Positions 32,630 to 40,791 of a stretch of DNA of 42,687 nucleotides are shown in pieces. Below the pieces are notes generated by a model that did not search any database, was not told the origin of the DNA, and saw nothing but the letters and a program-made list of their open reading frames with translations. Numbering within the stretch: the stretch's first letter is position 1; every line of letters starts with the position of its first letter. A program made the position numbers and the translations under genes. This DNA is from CAZERT01 sp964630015 (lineage in GTDB: Bacteria > Patescibacteriota > Microgenomatia > UBA10105 > UBA927), in NCBI GenBank assembly GCA_964630015.1, contig CAZVTJ010000002.1:1-42687 (forward strand), given 5' to 3'.

Positions 32630-32658
32630 AGTGTATGGGAGCGATAGCCCCCTGTCAA
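32630..32658 (-). promoter_or_regulatory. Promoter of the VirB2-like array
   Basis: On the minus strand TTGACA (32658-32653), a 17-base spacer and TACACT (32635-32630) lie 10 bases before the first array gene. The shared 101-base region also contains the sigma factor promoter in the opposite direction. Confidence 0.75.
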
Positions 32659-32703
32659 CGGTTGGGGAATGTCTTTGTGTTGTTCTAATGCATTTTTTTG
32701 TGA

Positions 32704-32709
32704 TATAGT
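32704..32709 (+). promoter_or_regulatory. Extended -10 (TGA-TATAGT) of the sigma factor / mevalonate gene train
   Basis: TATAGT preceded by TGA ends 11 bases before the ATG at 32721. It is the only convincing promoter I see ahead of the long plus-strand run 32721-41484. Confidence 0.5.
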
Positions 32710-32720
32710 GCGTGTTACCT

Positions 32721-33260
32721 ATGGAAGATATGGAGCTTGTTTCGCGCATACTTGCCAAAGATAAGAATGCTCTCTATCGGTTTTACCGGACGTACGAACC
32801 CAAACTTGCTTCCTATATTGCGCATAAAGTTGCCAATCCCCATGATGCCGAGGAAATTTTGCAGGACACCCTATTTGCGTTTTTGGATTCCATTCGGGAT
32901 TTTCATGGGGAATCCAGTATAAAAACGTACGTATACGCAATCTGTTCCCATAAAATCGTTGATTATTACCGGAAAAAGAAACTGAAACAGTACGTATTTT
33001 CCCGGATGCCGTTTTTGGATGATCTGGTGTCTCCACTGGGTACACCGGATGAAAAATTGGAACAACACCTGTTGGCCGTAAAATTAAGCGATACGTTTGA
33101 CCGGCTACTTCCCCAATATGCAACCGTGCTTCGTGCAAAATATGAACTTGGGTTGTCGGTTGCGGAAATTGCCAAAAAATGTGCAATATCATTCAAAAGT
33201 GCCGAATCAACGTTATTTCGTGCCCGGAAGGCATTCGTACGGGCATTTGGCCAAGTATGA
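32721..33260 (+). CDS. ECF-type RNA polymerase sigma factor
   Basis: A 179-residue sigma-70 family protein with region 2 (about 11-90, including YRTYEPKLASYIAHK, DAEEILQDTLFAFL and IKTYVYAICSHKIVDYYRKK) and region 4 (about 125-178, LRAKYELGLSVAEIAKKC as helix-turn-helix). Lack of regions 1 and 3 places it in the ECF group, which usually answers envelope signals through a membrane anti-sigma factor. The next gene, overlapping by ATGA, encodes a small single-helix membrane protein, the typical genomic position of an anti-sigma. It heads the mevalonate-uppS train and is divergent from the pilin-like array. GTG at 32712 is an alternative start. Confidence 0.9.
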   Translation: MEDMELVSRILAKDKNALYRFYRTYEPKLASYIAHKVANPHDAEEILQDTLFAFLDSIRDFHGESSIKTYVYAICSHKIVDYYRKKKLKQYVFSRMPFLDDLVSPLGTPDEKLEQHLLAVKLSDTFDRLLPQYATVLRAKYELGLSVAEIAKKCAISFKSAESTLFRARKAFVRAFGQV

Positions 33261-33493
33261 ACTCAAACGGAGATGTCTATAGAAAATTCCAAAAACGGTG
33301 GGAAGAAATAACGGACCTTCCGCCACAGCGGGTGGGTCCGCTCACGCCTTTGTATAAAGAGGCGACAAAACGCCTCAAAATCATGCCGTGGCCCGTTTTT
33401 TTAGTGGTTGCCGTGTGTGTGGTTGTTGGCCTCTATATGTTCTTCGGGAATGGGATAACGCTTCTGGTATCGATTCTGCAGCGCGGGTTTTAG
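33257..33493 (+). CDS. Small single-helix membrane protein, candidate anti-sigma partner
   Basis: A 78-residue protein: about 45 polar residues (YRKFQKRWEEITDLPPQRVG), then one membrane helix (about 49-70, VFLVVAVCVVVGLYMFFG) and a short end. No zinc-binding HxxxCxxC motif of classic ZAS anti-sigma factors is present. Start in ATGA overlap with the sigma gene argues for a functional partner. An anti-sigma role is inference from position and topology only. Confidence 0.7.
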   Translation: MNSNGDVYRKFQKRWEEITDLPPQRVGPLTPLYKEATKRLKIMPWPVFLVVAVCVVVGLYMFFGNGITLLVSILQRGF

Positions 33494-33496
33494 TCC

Positions 33497-34162
33497 GTGA
33501 CATACGACCATATACCTAGAGAGCCCGTTTTGGGGGAACGGTATATGGGGAAAAGCAGTATTCATATCATCAGGCAAAGTGCCGCACATATTTACGGAAT
33601 TATTGTCCGTCCGTATATGACCATGCGATCCATTGCACAATCAGGCTCTTTCTGGGAGCTTGTATCGATTGGGGTGGTATTGAGCATGTATTTTGCCGTT
33701 GCGACAGTGGTAAAAAATCCAGCATTCCGACCGTTTTTGTTGACACGGCAGTTTCTTGCGCTTGCCGTCGTGGTGGTCGTCACGACGTTGTTTGCATCCG
33801 GTATGTTCTGGTGTGCCGGAAAACTTGTTGGGGGTATTGGATCATATGGTCGGTTTTTTCTTTCCTGGTCCTACACCCTTATTCCCACCGTCTGCTGGTT
33901 TTTGGCAACATCCATACTCTACATTCTTCTTCCTCCTCCCAGGACAGCGCGACCGGAAGGAATTGTAGCAAGCGGAGTATTTTTGGTTTTTTCGACGGTT
34001 TTACTTTTGTGGAAACTTGTGTTGTCGTATCTGTCCCTTCGTTTTTCCCTTCGGTTGAGTTTACCAAGAATTCTTGGGGCAGCAGTCCTTGCTTCGGGGC
34101 CGCTTTTTCTGTATGGCTATTGGACATATGCAATCGGAGTCTTTAAAATTCCTTTTTATTAA
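33497..34162 (+). CDS. Yip1-like polytopic membrane protein
   Basis: A 221-residue protein with about five membrane helices. The opening IIRPYMTMRSIAQSGSF resembles the start of Yip1/YIP1-domain proteins, where a conserved proline and a small cytoplasmic segment precede the helices. Function in bacteria is unknown. Start is uncertain: GTG at 33497 lies 4 bases after the previous stop, while ATG at 33545 has a GGGGG sequence upstream. Its place between the sigma pair and hmgA suggests an envelope role. Confidence 0.65.
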   Translation: MTYDHIPREPVLGERYMGKSSIHIIRQSAAHIYGIIVRPYMTMRSIAQSGSFWELVSIGVVLSMYFAVATVVKNPAFRPFLLTRQFLALAVVVVVTTLFASGMFWCAGKLVGGIGSYGRFFLSWSYTLIPTVCWFLATSILYILLPPPRTARPEGIVASGVFLVFSTVLLLWKLVLSYLSLRFSLRLSLPRILGAAVLASGPLFLYGYWTYAIGVFKIPFY

Positions 34163-34167
34163 TTCCT

Positions 34168-35361
34168 ATGGCACAATCACTGCGTGAATTCAAAACGATC
34201 ACCGGGCGGCGTACTGCTGTTCAAAACCAATCCGGGATTTCTTTGGATGCGATAGGCGCAAACGAATTATCGGGTTCACAGGCCTCTGCAAGAAACTGCG
34301 AAAACATGATCGGCACCACCTCGGTTCCGCTGGGTGTTGCCGGGCCCCTTTCCATAGAGTGCATTGGGGAATCCCTTCATGGAACAAGAACAATCTATCT
34401 TCCGCTTGCAACGACGGAAGGTGCGCTTGTTGCTTCGGTTAACCGTGGGTGCAAAGCGTGTCTTGATACAAATAACCCGATTCATGTGTATGTGAAAGAG
34501 TATGGCGCTACCCGCGGACCGGTTTTTTATGTCCGGAGTATGGAGGAAGGGATACAACTCGAATCATATATAAAAGATCATTGGGAAGCCCTTGGTGATA
34601 TTGCGCGCCGGACTTCGTCGCATATTTCCTTAGTGTCATTTTTTTTGGATGGAGCGGGATCATACCGGTTTGTCCGGTTTGTCTTTACGACGGGCAATGC
34701 CATGGGGCTCAATATGGTCACACTTGCAACGGACGCCATAATAAAACACATAAAACAGGATGCGGGTATTTCTCCGGTTGCGTTATCCGGAAATTATTGT
34801 GTCGATAAAAAAGCATCGTGGATGAATATGCTGATGGGTCGCGGGAGGCCGGTCCGCGCGGAAATTACCCTACCGTCCGAAGTAATACAAACAGTATTAA
34901 AAACCACGGCCGGCGCAATATATGAGGTATGGATGGCAAAATGCATGATGGGAAGCGTAATGAGCGGATCTTTGGGGTGGAACGCTCAGGCTGCAAATGT
35001 GTTGGCCGCCCTGTTTTTGGCTACCGGGCAGGATCTTGCCCATGTTGTTGAAGGATCACAGGCCATAACAACGACAAATATAATACCCGGAAAGAATGGG
35101 GAGGGTGACGCGCTCATGATTGGTGTGTATCTTCCTGATTGTATGGTCGGTACCGTTGGTGGCGGAACAGCTCTGCCGACGCAGCGGGAGGCCCTTGGTA
35201 TTTTGGGTGTTGCCGACGGAAACGATCCGGAAAGTGCTCTGTGGCTTTCGGCAATCGTGGGCGCGGCCGTGTTGGCGGGGGAGATTTCGCTTCTTGCCTC
35301 TTTGGCACAGGGATCCCTTGCTGGAACACACGCCAGGCTTGCCCGGGGAAAAAACATATGA
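34168..35361 (+). CDS. hmgA: Hydroxymethylglutaryl-CoA reductase (class I type)
   Basis: A 397-residue soluble enzyme that reduces HMG-CoA to mevalonate, the committed step. Class I features are ENMIGTTSVPLGVAGPL, TTEGALVASVNRGCKA (catalytic Glu 84), GNYCVDKKA (Lys 214), GQDLAHVVEGSQA (Asp 289) and the C-terminal His 388 in GTHARL. Length matches archaeal enzymes, without the membrane domain of eukaryotes. The cofactor motif, usually GDAMGMNM, reads GNAMGLNM here (Asn 177). It begins 5 bases after the membrane protein and ends in an ATGA overlap with the synthase gene. Confidence 0.95.
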   Translation: MAQSLREFKTITGRRTAVQNQSGISLDAIGANELSGSQASARNCENMIGTTSVPLGVAGPLSIECIGESLHGTRTIYLPLATTEGALVASVNRGCKACLDTNNPIHVYVKEYGATRGPVFYVRSMEEGIQLESYIKDHWEALGDIARRTSSHISLVSFFLDGAGSYRFVRFVFTTGNAMGLNMVTLATDAIIKHIKQDAGISPVALSGNYCVDKKASWMNMLMGRGRPVRAEITLPSEVIQTVLKTTAGAIYEVWMAKCMMGSVMSGSLGWNAQAANVLAALFLATGQDLAHVVEGSQAITTTNIIPGKNGEGDALMIGVYLPDCMVGTVGGGTALPTQREALGILGVADGNDPESALWLSAIVGAAVLAGEISLLASLAQGSLAGTHARLARGKNI

Positions 35362-36401
35362 TTGGGATAGTCGGATATGGAACATACATACCCCGCTACC
35401 GTTTAAAGACGGAAGAAATTGCGGATGTGTGGAAAAAGGATGCTGGGGAAATTCTCCATGCATTGGGCGTCATGGAAAAATCGGTTCCCGCTTCGGATGA
35501 AGATGCTGTTACGGTATCGCTGGAGGCTGCATCATCGGCGTGTGCGTCTTCACATGTTGCACCACATATGCTGGAGGCACTTTTTGTCGGTTCCGAATCG
35601 CACCCCTATGCGGTTAATCCGACAGCTACCATTGTCGGGGAACTGTTAGGTGTGGGACACAACTATCTCGCCTCCGATATGGAGTTTGCGTGTAAAGCCG
35701 GGACTGCCGGAATACAGGCTGTTGCCGGTCTTGTGTCATCGGGTCACTGCGGAATGGGAATGGCCATTGGGGCAGATACGGCACAAAGTAAACCCCACGA
35801 TGCGCTTGAATATACCTCCGCAACCGCAGCCGCGGCATATCTTCTGGGAAAAATCGCTATTGCTGCCGAACTTGCCGCATATACGTCCTATTCCTCCGAT
35901 ACACCCGATTTCTGGCGCCGCGACGGGATTCGCTATCCTTCCCACGCAGGAAGGTTTAGCGGGGAACCGGCATATTTTGCCCATGTCATGGGCGCCGCAA
36001 AACTCATGCTTTCCCAAACGGACACGGGTCCCGAAGCGTATGATTATGCGGTTTTCCATATGCCAAACGGCAAGTTTCCGCGTTCCGTTGCCTATAGGCT
36101 CGGATTTACTAAAGAGCAGATAGCGCCTTCATTGACGGTAGATTCCATCGGAAATCCCTATTCCGCTTCCGCAATGCTTGGGCTTGCCGCGGTTTTGGAT
36201 CAGGTAAAACCCGGGCAGACCATTTTCATGGTTTCCTACGGATCGGGAGCCGGAAGTGATGCGTTTGTCTGGAAGGTAACGGAAGGAATTCTGCCGCTCC
36301 AGGAGTGGAGAAAGGATCATGGAGCGCGGGTATCGGATCATATTGCCCGGAAAAGATATGTTTCATATGTGGAATATTTAAAACAAACGCATAAAGTATG
36401 A
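35358..36401 (+). CDS. Hydroxymethylglutaryl-CoA synthase (archaeal type)
   Basis: A 347-residue thiolase-fold enzyme that condenses acetoacetyl-CoA with acetyl-CoA to HMG-CoA. The nucleophile is Cys 112 in EFACKAGTAGIQAV, and His 234 in FHMPNGKFP is the second catalytic residue. Both contexts and the short length match the archaeal group rather than the longer eukaryotic and Gram-positive synthases. GIVGYGTYIPRYRLK is the usual N-terminus. It is fused in translation to neighbours by ATGA overlaps on both sides, in the archaeal order synthase-thiolase-DUF35. Confidence 0.94.
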   Translation: MIGIVGYGTYIPRYRLKTEEIADVWKKDAGEILHALGVMEKSVPASDEDAVTVSLEAASSACASSHVAPHMLEALFVGSESHPYAVNPTATIVGELLGVGHNYLASDMEFACKAGTAGIQAVAGLVSSGHCGMGMAIGADTAQSKPHDALEYTSATAAAAYLLGKIAIAAELAAYTSYSSDTPDFWRRDGIRYPSHAGRFSGEPAYFAHVMGAAKLMLSQTDTGPEAYDYAVFHMPNGKFPRSVAYRLGFTKEQIAPSLTVDSIGNPYSASAMLGLAAVLDQVKPGQTIFMVSYGSGAGSDAFVWKVTEGILPLQEWRKDHGARVSDHIARKRYVSYVEYLKQTHKV

Positions 36402-37516
36402 ATGTAACGATTGCAGGAACCGGCATTACGAAATTCGGAGAGCTCTGGGGCACGTCGCCACGGGAGCTTGCCCACCGTGCGGTGGACGAAGCGCTTGTTG
36501 ATGCGGGCCTGGTAATTGGCGATATTGAGTTTTTAGTTGTTGGAAATATGCTTTCGGCATTTCTGGGCAACCAGCAGCATGTCGGAGCGCTGTTTGCGGA
36601 AGAACTGGGGATAACGGGTTCATCCTATACTGTTGAAGGCGCCTGTGCCTCGGGGGGGCTTGCCATTCATACCGCCGTTATGGGGTTGGTTTCCGGGCAA
36701 TATAAAACAGCCTGTGTATTGGGGATCGAAAAGATGACGGACCACAAACCGGAATTGGTATCAAGTGCGCTCATGGCCGCAGGCACTAACGAAGAGCGTC
36801 TTGCCGGCGGAACATTTCCCGGGATGTATGCCATGTTGGCACGCTCCCACATGCAGGCATACGGCACAACGGAAAAGGATTTGGCTTCCGTTGCGGTAAA
36901 AAACCATTTCCATGGATCCCTGAACCCCAAGGCACAATATCAAAATTCCATAACGGTACAGCAGGTTCTTACAAGCGGACGGATTGCAGACCCCCTGAAG
37001 TTGCTGGATTGCTCCCCGATGTCCGATGGGGCGGCAGCAGTTATCCTTACGACAAAAAAAGTGAAAAAGGGCGTATCAATTATCGGTTCCGCGGTTGCCG
37101 TTGATACATTGGGGTTAGCCCATAGGGCATCATTAACCGAGCTTCTGTCCACAAAACGGGCGGCAAAAAAAGCATACCAGCAGGCGGGAATTATACCGGA
37201 TAAAGTTGATTGTGCGGAAGTCCATGATTGTTTTACGATTGCCGAAATCATGGCGCTTGAGGATTTGGGATTGTACAAAAAAGGAAGTGCAGCGCATGCA
37301 ATTTCTGGCGGCAAAGTGACACTGGGAAGCGCCAAACACCTGGTGGTTAATACTTCGGGGGGACTTAAAGCCTGCGGACATCCGGTTGGGGCAACAGGGG
37401 TCAAACAGATTGTGGAAATTGCCGACCAGATGCGTGGCCGCTGTGGGAAACGGCAACTGGAACATCCTAGTATCGGTCTTGCGCACAATGTCGGTGGGAG
37501 CGGTGCCACCGCCGTT
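36398..37516 (+). CDS. Acetyl-CoA C-acetyltransferase (archaeal-type thiolase), C-terminus lost in gap
   Basis: The visible 373 residues lead up to the assembly gap. Catalytic residues are Cys 83 (EGACASGG), His 276 in the VHDCFTIAE segment, and Cys 326 (LKACGHPVGATG), the pattern of archaeal/SCP2-type thiolases rather than the classical bacterial AtoB. It makes acetoacetyl-CoA from two acetyl-CoA for the synthase encoded just before it. The normal family end, a few residues after NVGGSGA, is expected right inside the gap, so little is missing. Confidence 0.92.
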
Positions 37517-37616
37517 NNNNNNNNNNNNNNNNNNNNNNNNNNNNNNNNNNNNNNNNNNNNNNNNNNNNNNNNNNNNNNNNNNNNNNNNNNNNNNNNNNNN
37601 NNNNNNNNNNNNNNNN
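37517..37616. other. Assembly gap (100 N)
   Basis: Exactly 100 N. It hides the end of the thiolase gene and the start of the DUF35 gene, including any zinc-binding cysteines. Confidence 0.95.
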
Positions 37617-37898
37617 CAGAAAAAAATCGCATCCCTACTGGGTAGGGAGGGGGAGCTTGTCACATGGACGATCGTTCGGGTCCCCCCTGAGGGATTTTCC
37701 GATCAGGCACCGTATCCTGTTGGTATTATTGCTTTGGGAAACGGGGAACGGGTTGTTGCACAGATTGTGGATTGGACAGAGGATCAACTTTTCGTCGGGG
37801 CAAAAATGAAGCTCATTGTCCGGCGCACAATTGAACCGTCACAGGACGGTGTGATTCCATACGGCATAAAAGCAGTTGCCATCGGAGGAAATCCGTAA
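37617..37898 (+). CDS. DUF35 OB-fold protein, thiolase/HMGCS-bridging type (5' end lost in gap)
   Basis: 93 residues are visible after the gap. VTWTIVRVPPEGFSDQAPY followed by GIIALGNGERVVAQI and a basic end (KLIVRRT) matches the OB-fold part of DUF35 proteins. In archaea this protein sits between thiolase and HMG-CoA synthase and forms the shared CoA tunnel of their complex; gene order here is the same. The N-terminal rubredoxin-like zinc ribbon with its cysteines would be in the gap, so I cannot tell if it is present. The TAA stop overlaps the next ATG (TAATG). Confidence 0.85.
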   Translation, partial: QKKIASLLGREGELVTWTIVRVPPEGFSDQAPYPVGIIALGNGERVVAQIVDWTEDQLFVGAKMKLIVRRTIEPSQDGVIPYGIKAVAIGGNP

Positions 37899-38857
37899 TG
37901 GTTACCGTGTCGGTTCCCGGGAAAATCCATGTCATGGGTGAGCATGCGGTGGTGTACGGGAAACCGGCACTAATTGCGGCAATAAACAGGCGGCTTCGGG
38001 TCACGATTTCGGCAAAATCTAAATCGACTCACGATGGGGATATTGCAATCAGTACGGATGATGACGACACCTATATCCGTCATGCCCTGGATGTTTGCCG
38101 GCAGCATCTTTCTCTCAAATCGCTTCCGCCTATGGATATTGTCGTTACGTCCGATATTAAACCCGGGTACCACCTTGGATCATCAGCCGCAATAGCTGTT
38201 GGGGTTGTCGGGGCGTTTTGTTTTTTTACAAAAAAAATATGGAACCCGATGCAGATAAATACCATTGCCTACGAAGTGGAAAAGAAACAGCATGGCAATC
38301 CATCCGGCGGAGATAATACGACAGTCTGTATGGGTGGGATGGTGTGGTTCCGGAAGGAATTGGAATTTCTAAAAAGCATATGGCAGATTCCGGGTTTGAC
38401 GGATTCAGAACTGAACGGAAATTTCTATCTGATTGATACCGGAAGACCACAGGAGTCAACGGGGAATATGGTTTCGTTGGTGAAAAAACGGTATGAACGG
38501 TTTCCCGTAAAGATGACGCGGGTATTTGATGAGAACGAATGCCAGACAAAACGCATTACCCAGGCGCTTAAAGATGGTGATCACGGGGTGTTTTTGGATG
38601 CGCTGGTACACGGTGAGCGGACACTGGAAGAGATGGGGGTCGTCAGTCCGTATGCACAATCGGTTATCCGTACGATTGAACGCGCGGGAGGCGGGGCAAA
38701 AATATTGGGAGGCGGGGGAAAGACAAAAGGCGTCGGGTATGTATTGGCGTATCACACGGACGAAGTTGCACTATCCCGGAGTCTTGTACAGTTCGGGGTA
38801 CGTCCCGAACCGATACGGCTTGGGGAAGAGGGGATCCGGTTGGAAAGGAAAACGTAA
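37898..38857 (+). CDS. GHMP kinase, probable mevalonate kinase
   Basis: A 319-residue GHMP kinase. Motif 1 is VPGKIHVMGEHAVVYGKPA, typical of mevalonate kinase; motif 2 is LGSSAAIAVG; KKQHGNPSGGDNTTVCMGG carries the catalytic Asp as in HGxPSGxDN of mevalonate kinases. The C-terminal glycine motif, usually GAGGGG, is odd (ILGGGGKTKG). It should phosphorylate mevalonate at the 5-OH. The neighbouring kinase is similar at the N-terminus, so the two probably arose by duplication; which acts on which substrate is inferred from the Asp-motif context. Confidence 0.82.
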   Translation: MVTVSVPGKIHVMGEHAVVYGKPALIAAINRRLRVTISAKSKSTHDGDIAISTDDDDTYIRHALDVCRQHLSLKSLPPMDIVVTSDIKPGYHLGSSAAIAVGVVGAFCFFTKKIWNPMQINTIAYEVEKKQHGNPSGGDNTTVCMGGMVWFRKELEFLKSIWQIPGLTDSELNGNFYLIDTGRPQESTGNMVSLVKKRYERFPVKMTRVFDENECQTKRITQALKDGDHGVFLDALVHGERTLEEMGVVSPYAQSVIRTIERAGGGAKILGGGGKTKGVGYVLAYHTDEVALSRSLVQFGVRPEPIRLGEEGIRLERKT

Positions 38858-39781
38858 ATGGACAAGAATGGGATCTCATCGGCACCCGGAAAGCTCATGA
38901 TCATGGGCGAGCATGCGGTGGTCTACGGCAAGCCCTGCATTGTCACTGCGGTTGATTCCCGTATTGAAGTGGCCATTGAAACGACCGCCACAAAAGGGAT
39001 TGAGTATCATACCCCCGGAGTGTCCGATACGCGTTTTCTTGATGCCGCGATAACCAATGCCCGAAAAAAATGGAAGATTCCCCCTGTTGGGATAAGGGTT
39101 ACGACAAAAAGCGGGTTTTCCTGTACCTTCGGATTCGGTTCATCCTCAGCTGTGACGGTTGCGTGTGTCCATGCCCTTGCAAAGGCATTTTCCAAAACAG
39201 TAAACAAAAAGGATATCTTTTCCCTTGCATACTCCAGTGTTTTGGACGTCCAGGGGGTCGGTTCAGGTTTTGATGTGGCATCAGCGGTGTATGGGGGAAC
39301 GATCGTGTATGAAAAACCGGGAACTCGCATAGAGCCGTTACAAAACAGCGCCGATTTTGTCATAGGATATACCGGGGTAAAAGCGGATACGGTAAGCCTG
39401 GTGAAGGAAGTTGCCAAAAAATATGAGGCATATACGGAACGGATGGACAGGATTTTTGAGGCAATCGGAACCCTTGTGGAACAGGCAAAAACAGCATGGG
39501 ACAAGGGCGATTGGGAAACGGTGGGGAAGTTCATGAATTTTAATCAGGAGTACCTTCGGGATTTGGGCGTTTCAACACAGAAGCTGGAAGATCTGATTGC
39601 ATCGGCAAAAAAGGCCGGAGCATACGGGGCAAAACTATCCGGCGCGGGGGGCGGGGATTGTATGATCGCGTTAGTCTCAGCGGAAACAAAAAATGCAGTG
39701 GTGGACGCAATAACGGATGCCGGAGGGGAAGTGTTGCCGGTTGGCGTTCATGCACGGGGTGTTTTTTATACCGGTGGATAA
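38858..39781 (+). CDS. GHMP kinase, probable phosphomevalonate kinase
   Basis: A 307-residue GHMP kinase directly after the first, with no spacer. Motif 1 is SAPGKLMIMGEHAVVYGKP, motif 2 FGFGSSSAVTV, and motif 3 KLSGAGGGDCMIAL. The segment VGSGFDVASAVYGG is the hallmark of phosphomevalonate kinases, and the AGGGDC form of motif 3 also suits them. The N-terminus, however, is of mevalonate-kinase type and the protein is shorter than typical bacterial PMK, so it may be a lineage-specific phosphomevalonate kinase derived from mevalonate kinase. The decarboxylase that follows needs its product. Confidence 0.75.
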   Translation: MDKNGISSAPGKLMIMGEHAVVYGKPCIVTAVDSRIEVAIETTATKGIEYHTPGVSDTRFLDAAITNARKKWKIPPVGIRVTTKSGFSCTFGFGSSSAVTVACVHALAKAFSKTVNKKDIFSLAYSSVLDVQGVGSGFDVASAVYGGTIVYEKPGTRIEPLQNSADFVIGYTGVKADTVSLVKEVAKKYEAYTERMDRIFEAIGTLVEQAKTAWDKGDWETVGKFMNFNQEYLRDLGVSTQKLEDLIASAKKAGAYGAKLSGAGGGDCMIALVSAETKNAVVDAITDAGGEVLPVGVHARGVFYTGG

Positions 39782-39783
39782 AT

Positions 39784-40779
39784 ATGAAACAAACAGCATG
39801 GGCACCGTCAAATATCGCACTGGTGAAATATTGGGGAAAGCGGGATGCTGAGCTCCGGTTGCCCCTGAATGCCTCATTGTCCATGACAACGGATGAGGCG
39901 TTTACCATAACGACGGTTGAATTTTCCCCGGAATATTTGCGGGATACGGTGGAAATCGATACCTGTACGTCCGGTGTTGTTCCGATGGAAGAGACTGCGG
40001 CGGAACGTGTGTTGGAGCACGTGGGTAGAATCAGGAAACGGGCAGGAAGCACGCTTTTTGCCCGTATTCGGACAAAAAATTCCTTTCCCATGGGGGTCGG
40101 CGCCGCCTCATCGGCTTCGGGGTTTGCGGCACTTACCGTTGCAGCATGTGCTGCTCTTGGCCTTGAGCTATCGCAAAAAGAGATGACAATTCTTGCGCGT
40201 CTTGGGTCCGGATCTGCATGCAGAAGCATTCCCGATGGATTTGTGCTGTGGGAAGCGGGGGAGCATTCGGAGGATTCTTTCGCATATTCGATCTACCCGC
40301 ATACATATTGGTCGTTGTGTGATGTTTTGGTGTTCGTTGATGAGCGGAAAAAATCCGTTTCGACGACGGATGGTATGGGGAAAGCTATGACAAGCCCCTT
40401 TATGGATTTGCGGCTTAAGGAAATTCCCCGGACCATTGAGTGTGTGCGGAAAGCATTGGAAATAAAAGATATTGTATTGCTTGGCGAATGTGTGGAACGG
40501 GAGATGTTTTCCATGCATGCCGTCATGATGACGCAGAACCCCCCGGTTTTGTATTGGTCCGATGCAACACTCCGGGTTTTCAGGGCAATATGGGAGGCAC
40601 GCAGTCGTGGGATGAAGGCATATTGTACGGTTGATGCGGGGGCCAATGTCCATGTGATTTGTGGGGAAGAAGACGCAAAAAAGGTAGCCGCAATTTGTAG
40701 CGGTGTTGATGGGGTGGTAAAAATCGTGGTATGCCGTCCTGCGCCGGGAGCTCATACGGTATCCACCCATTTATTTTAG
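39784..40779 (+). CDS. mvaD: Diphosphomevalonate decarboxylase
   Basis: A 331-residue GHMP-family enzyme giving isopentenyl diphosphate, CO2 and ADP. APSNIALVKYWGKRD is the signature N-terminus with the conserved Lys; GVGAASSASGFAALT is the P-loop-like serine motif; Asp 284 in TVDAGANVH is the catalytic base of true decarboxylases. Length fits. Presence of a second kinase upstream argues for the classical route via diphosphomevalonate, though a phosphomevalonate decarboxylase cannot be excluded without structural comparison. ATG at 39784 is 2 bases after the previous stop; the longer upstream frame overlaps the kinase. Confidence 0.9.
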   Translation: MKQTAWAPSNIALVKYWGKRDAELRLPLNASLSMTTDEAFTITTVEFSPEYLRDTVEIDTCTSGVVPMEETAAERVLEHVGRIRKRAGSTLFARIRTKNSFPMGVGAASSASGFAALTVAACAALGLELSQKEMTILARLGSGSACRSIPDGFVLWEAGEHSEDSFAYSIYPHTYWSLCDVLVFVDERKKSVSTTDGMGKAMTSPFMDLRLKEIPRTIECVRKALEIKDIVLLGECVEREMFSMHAVMMTQNPPVLYWSDATLRVFRAIWEARSRGMKAYCTVDAGANVHVICGEEDAKKVAAICSGVDGVVKIVVCRPAPGAHTVSTHLF

Positions 40780-40791
40780 AAAGGGTTTTTT

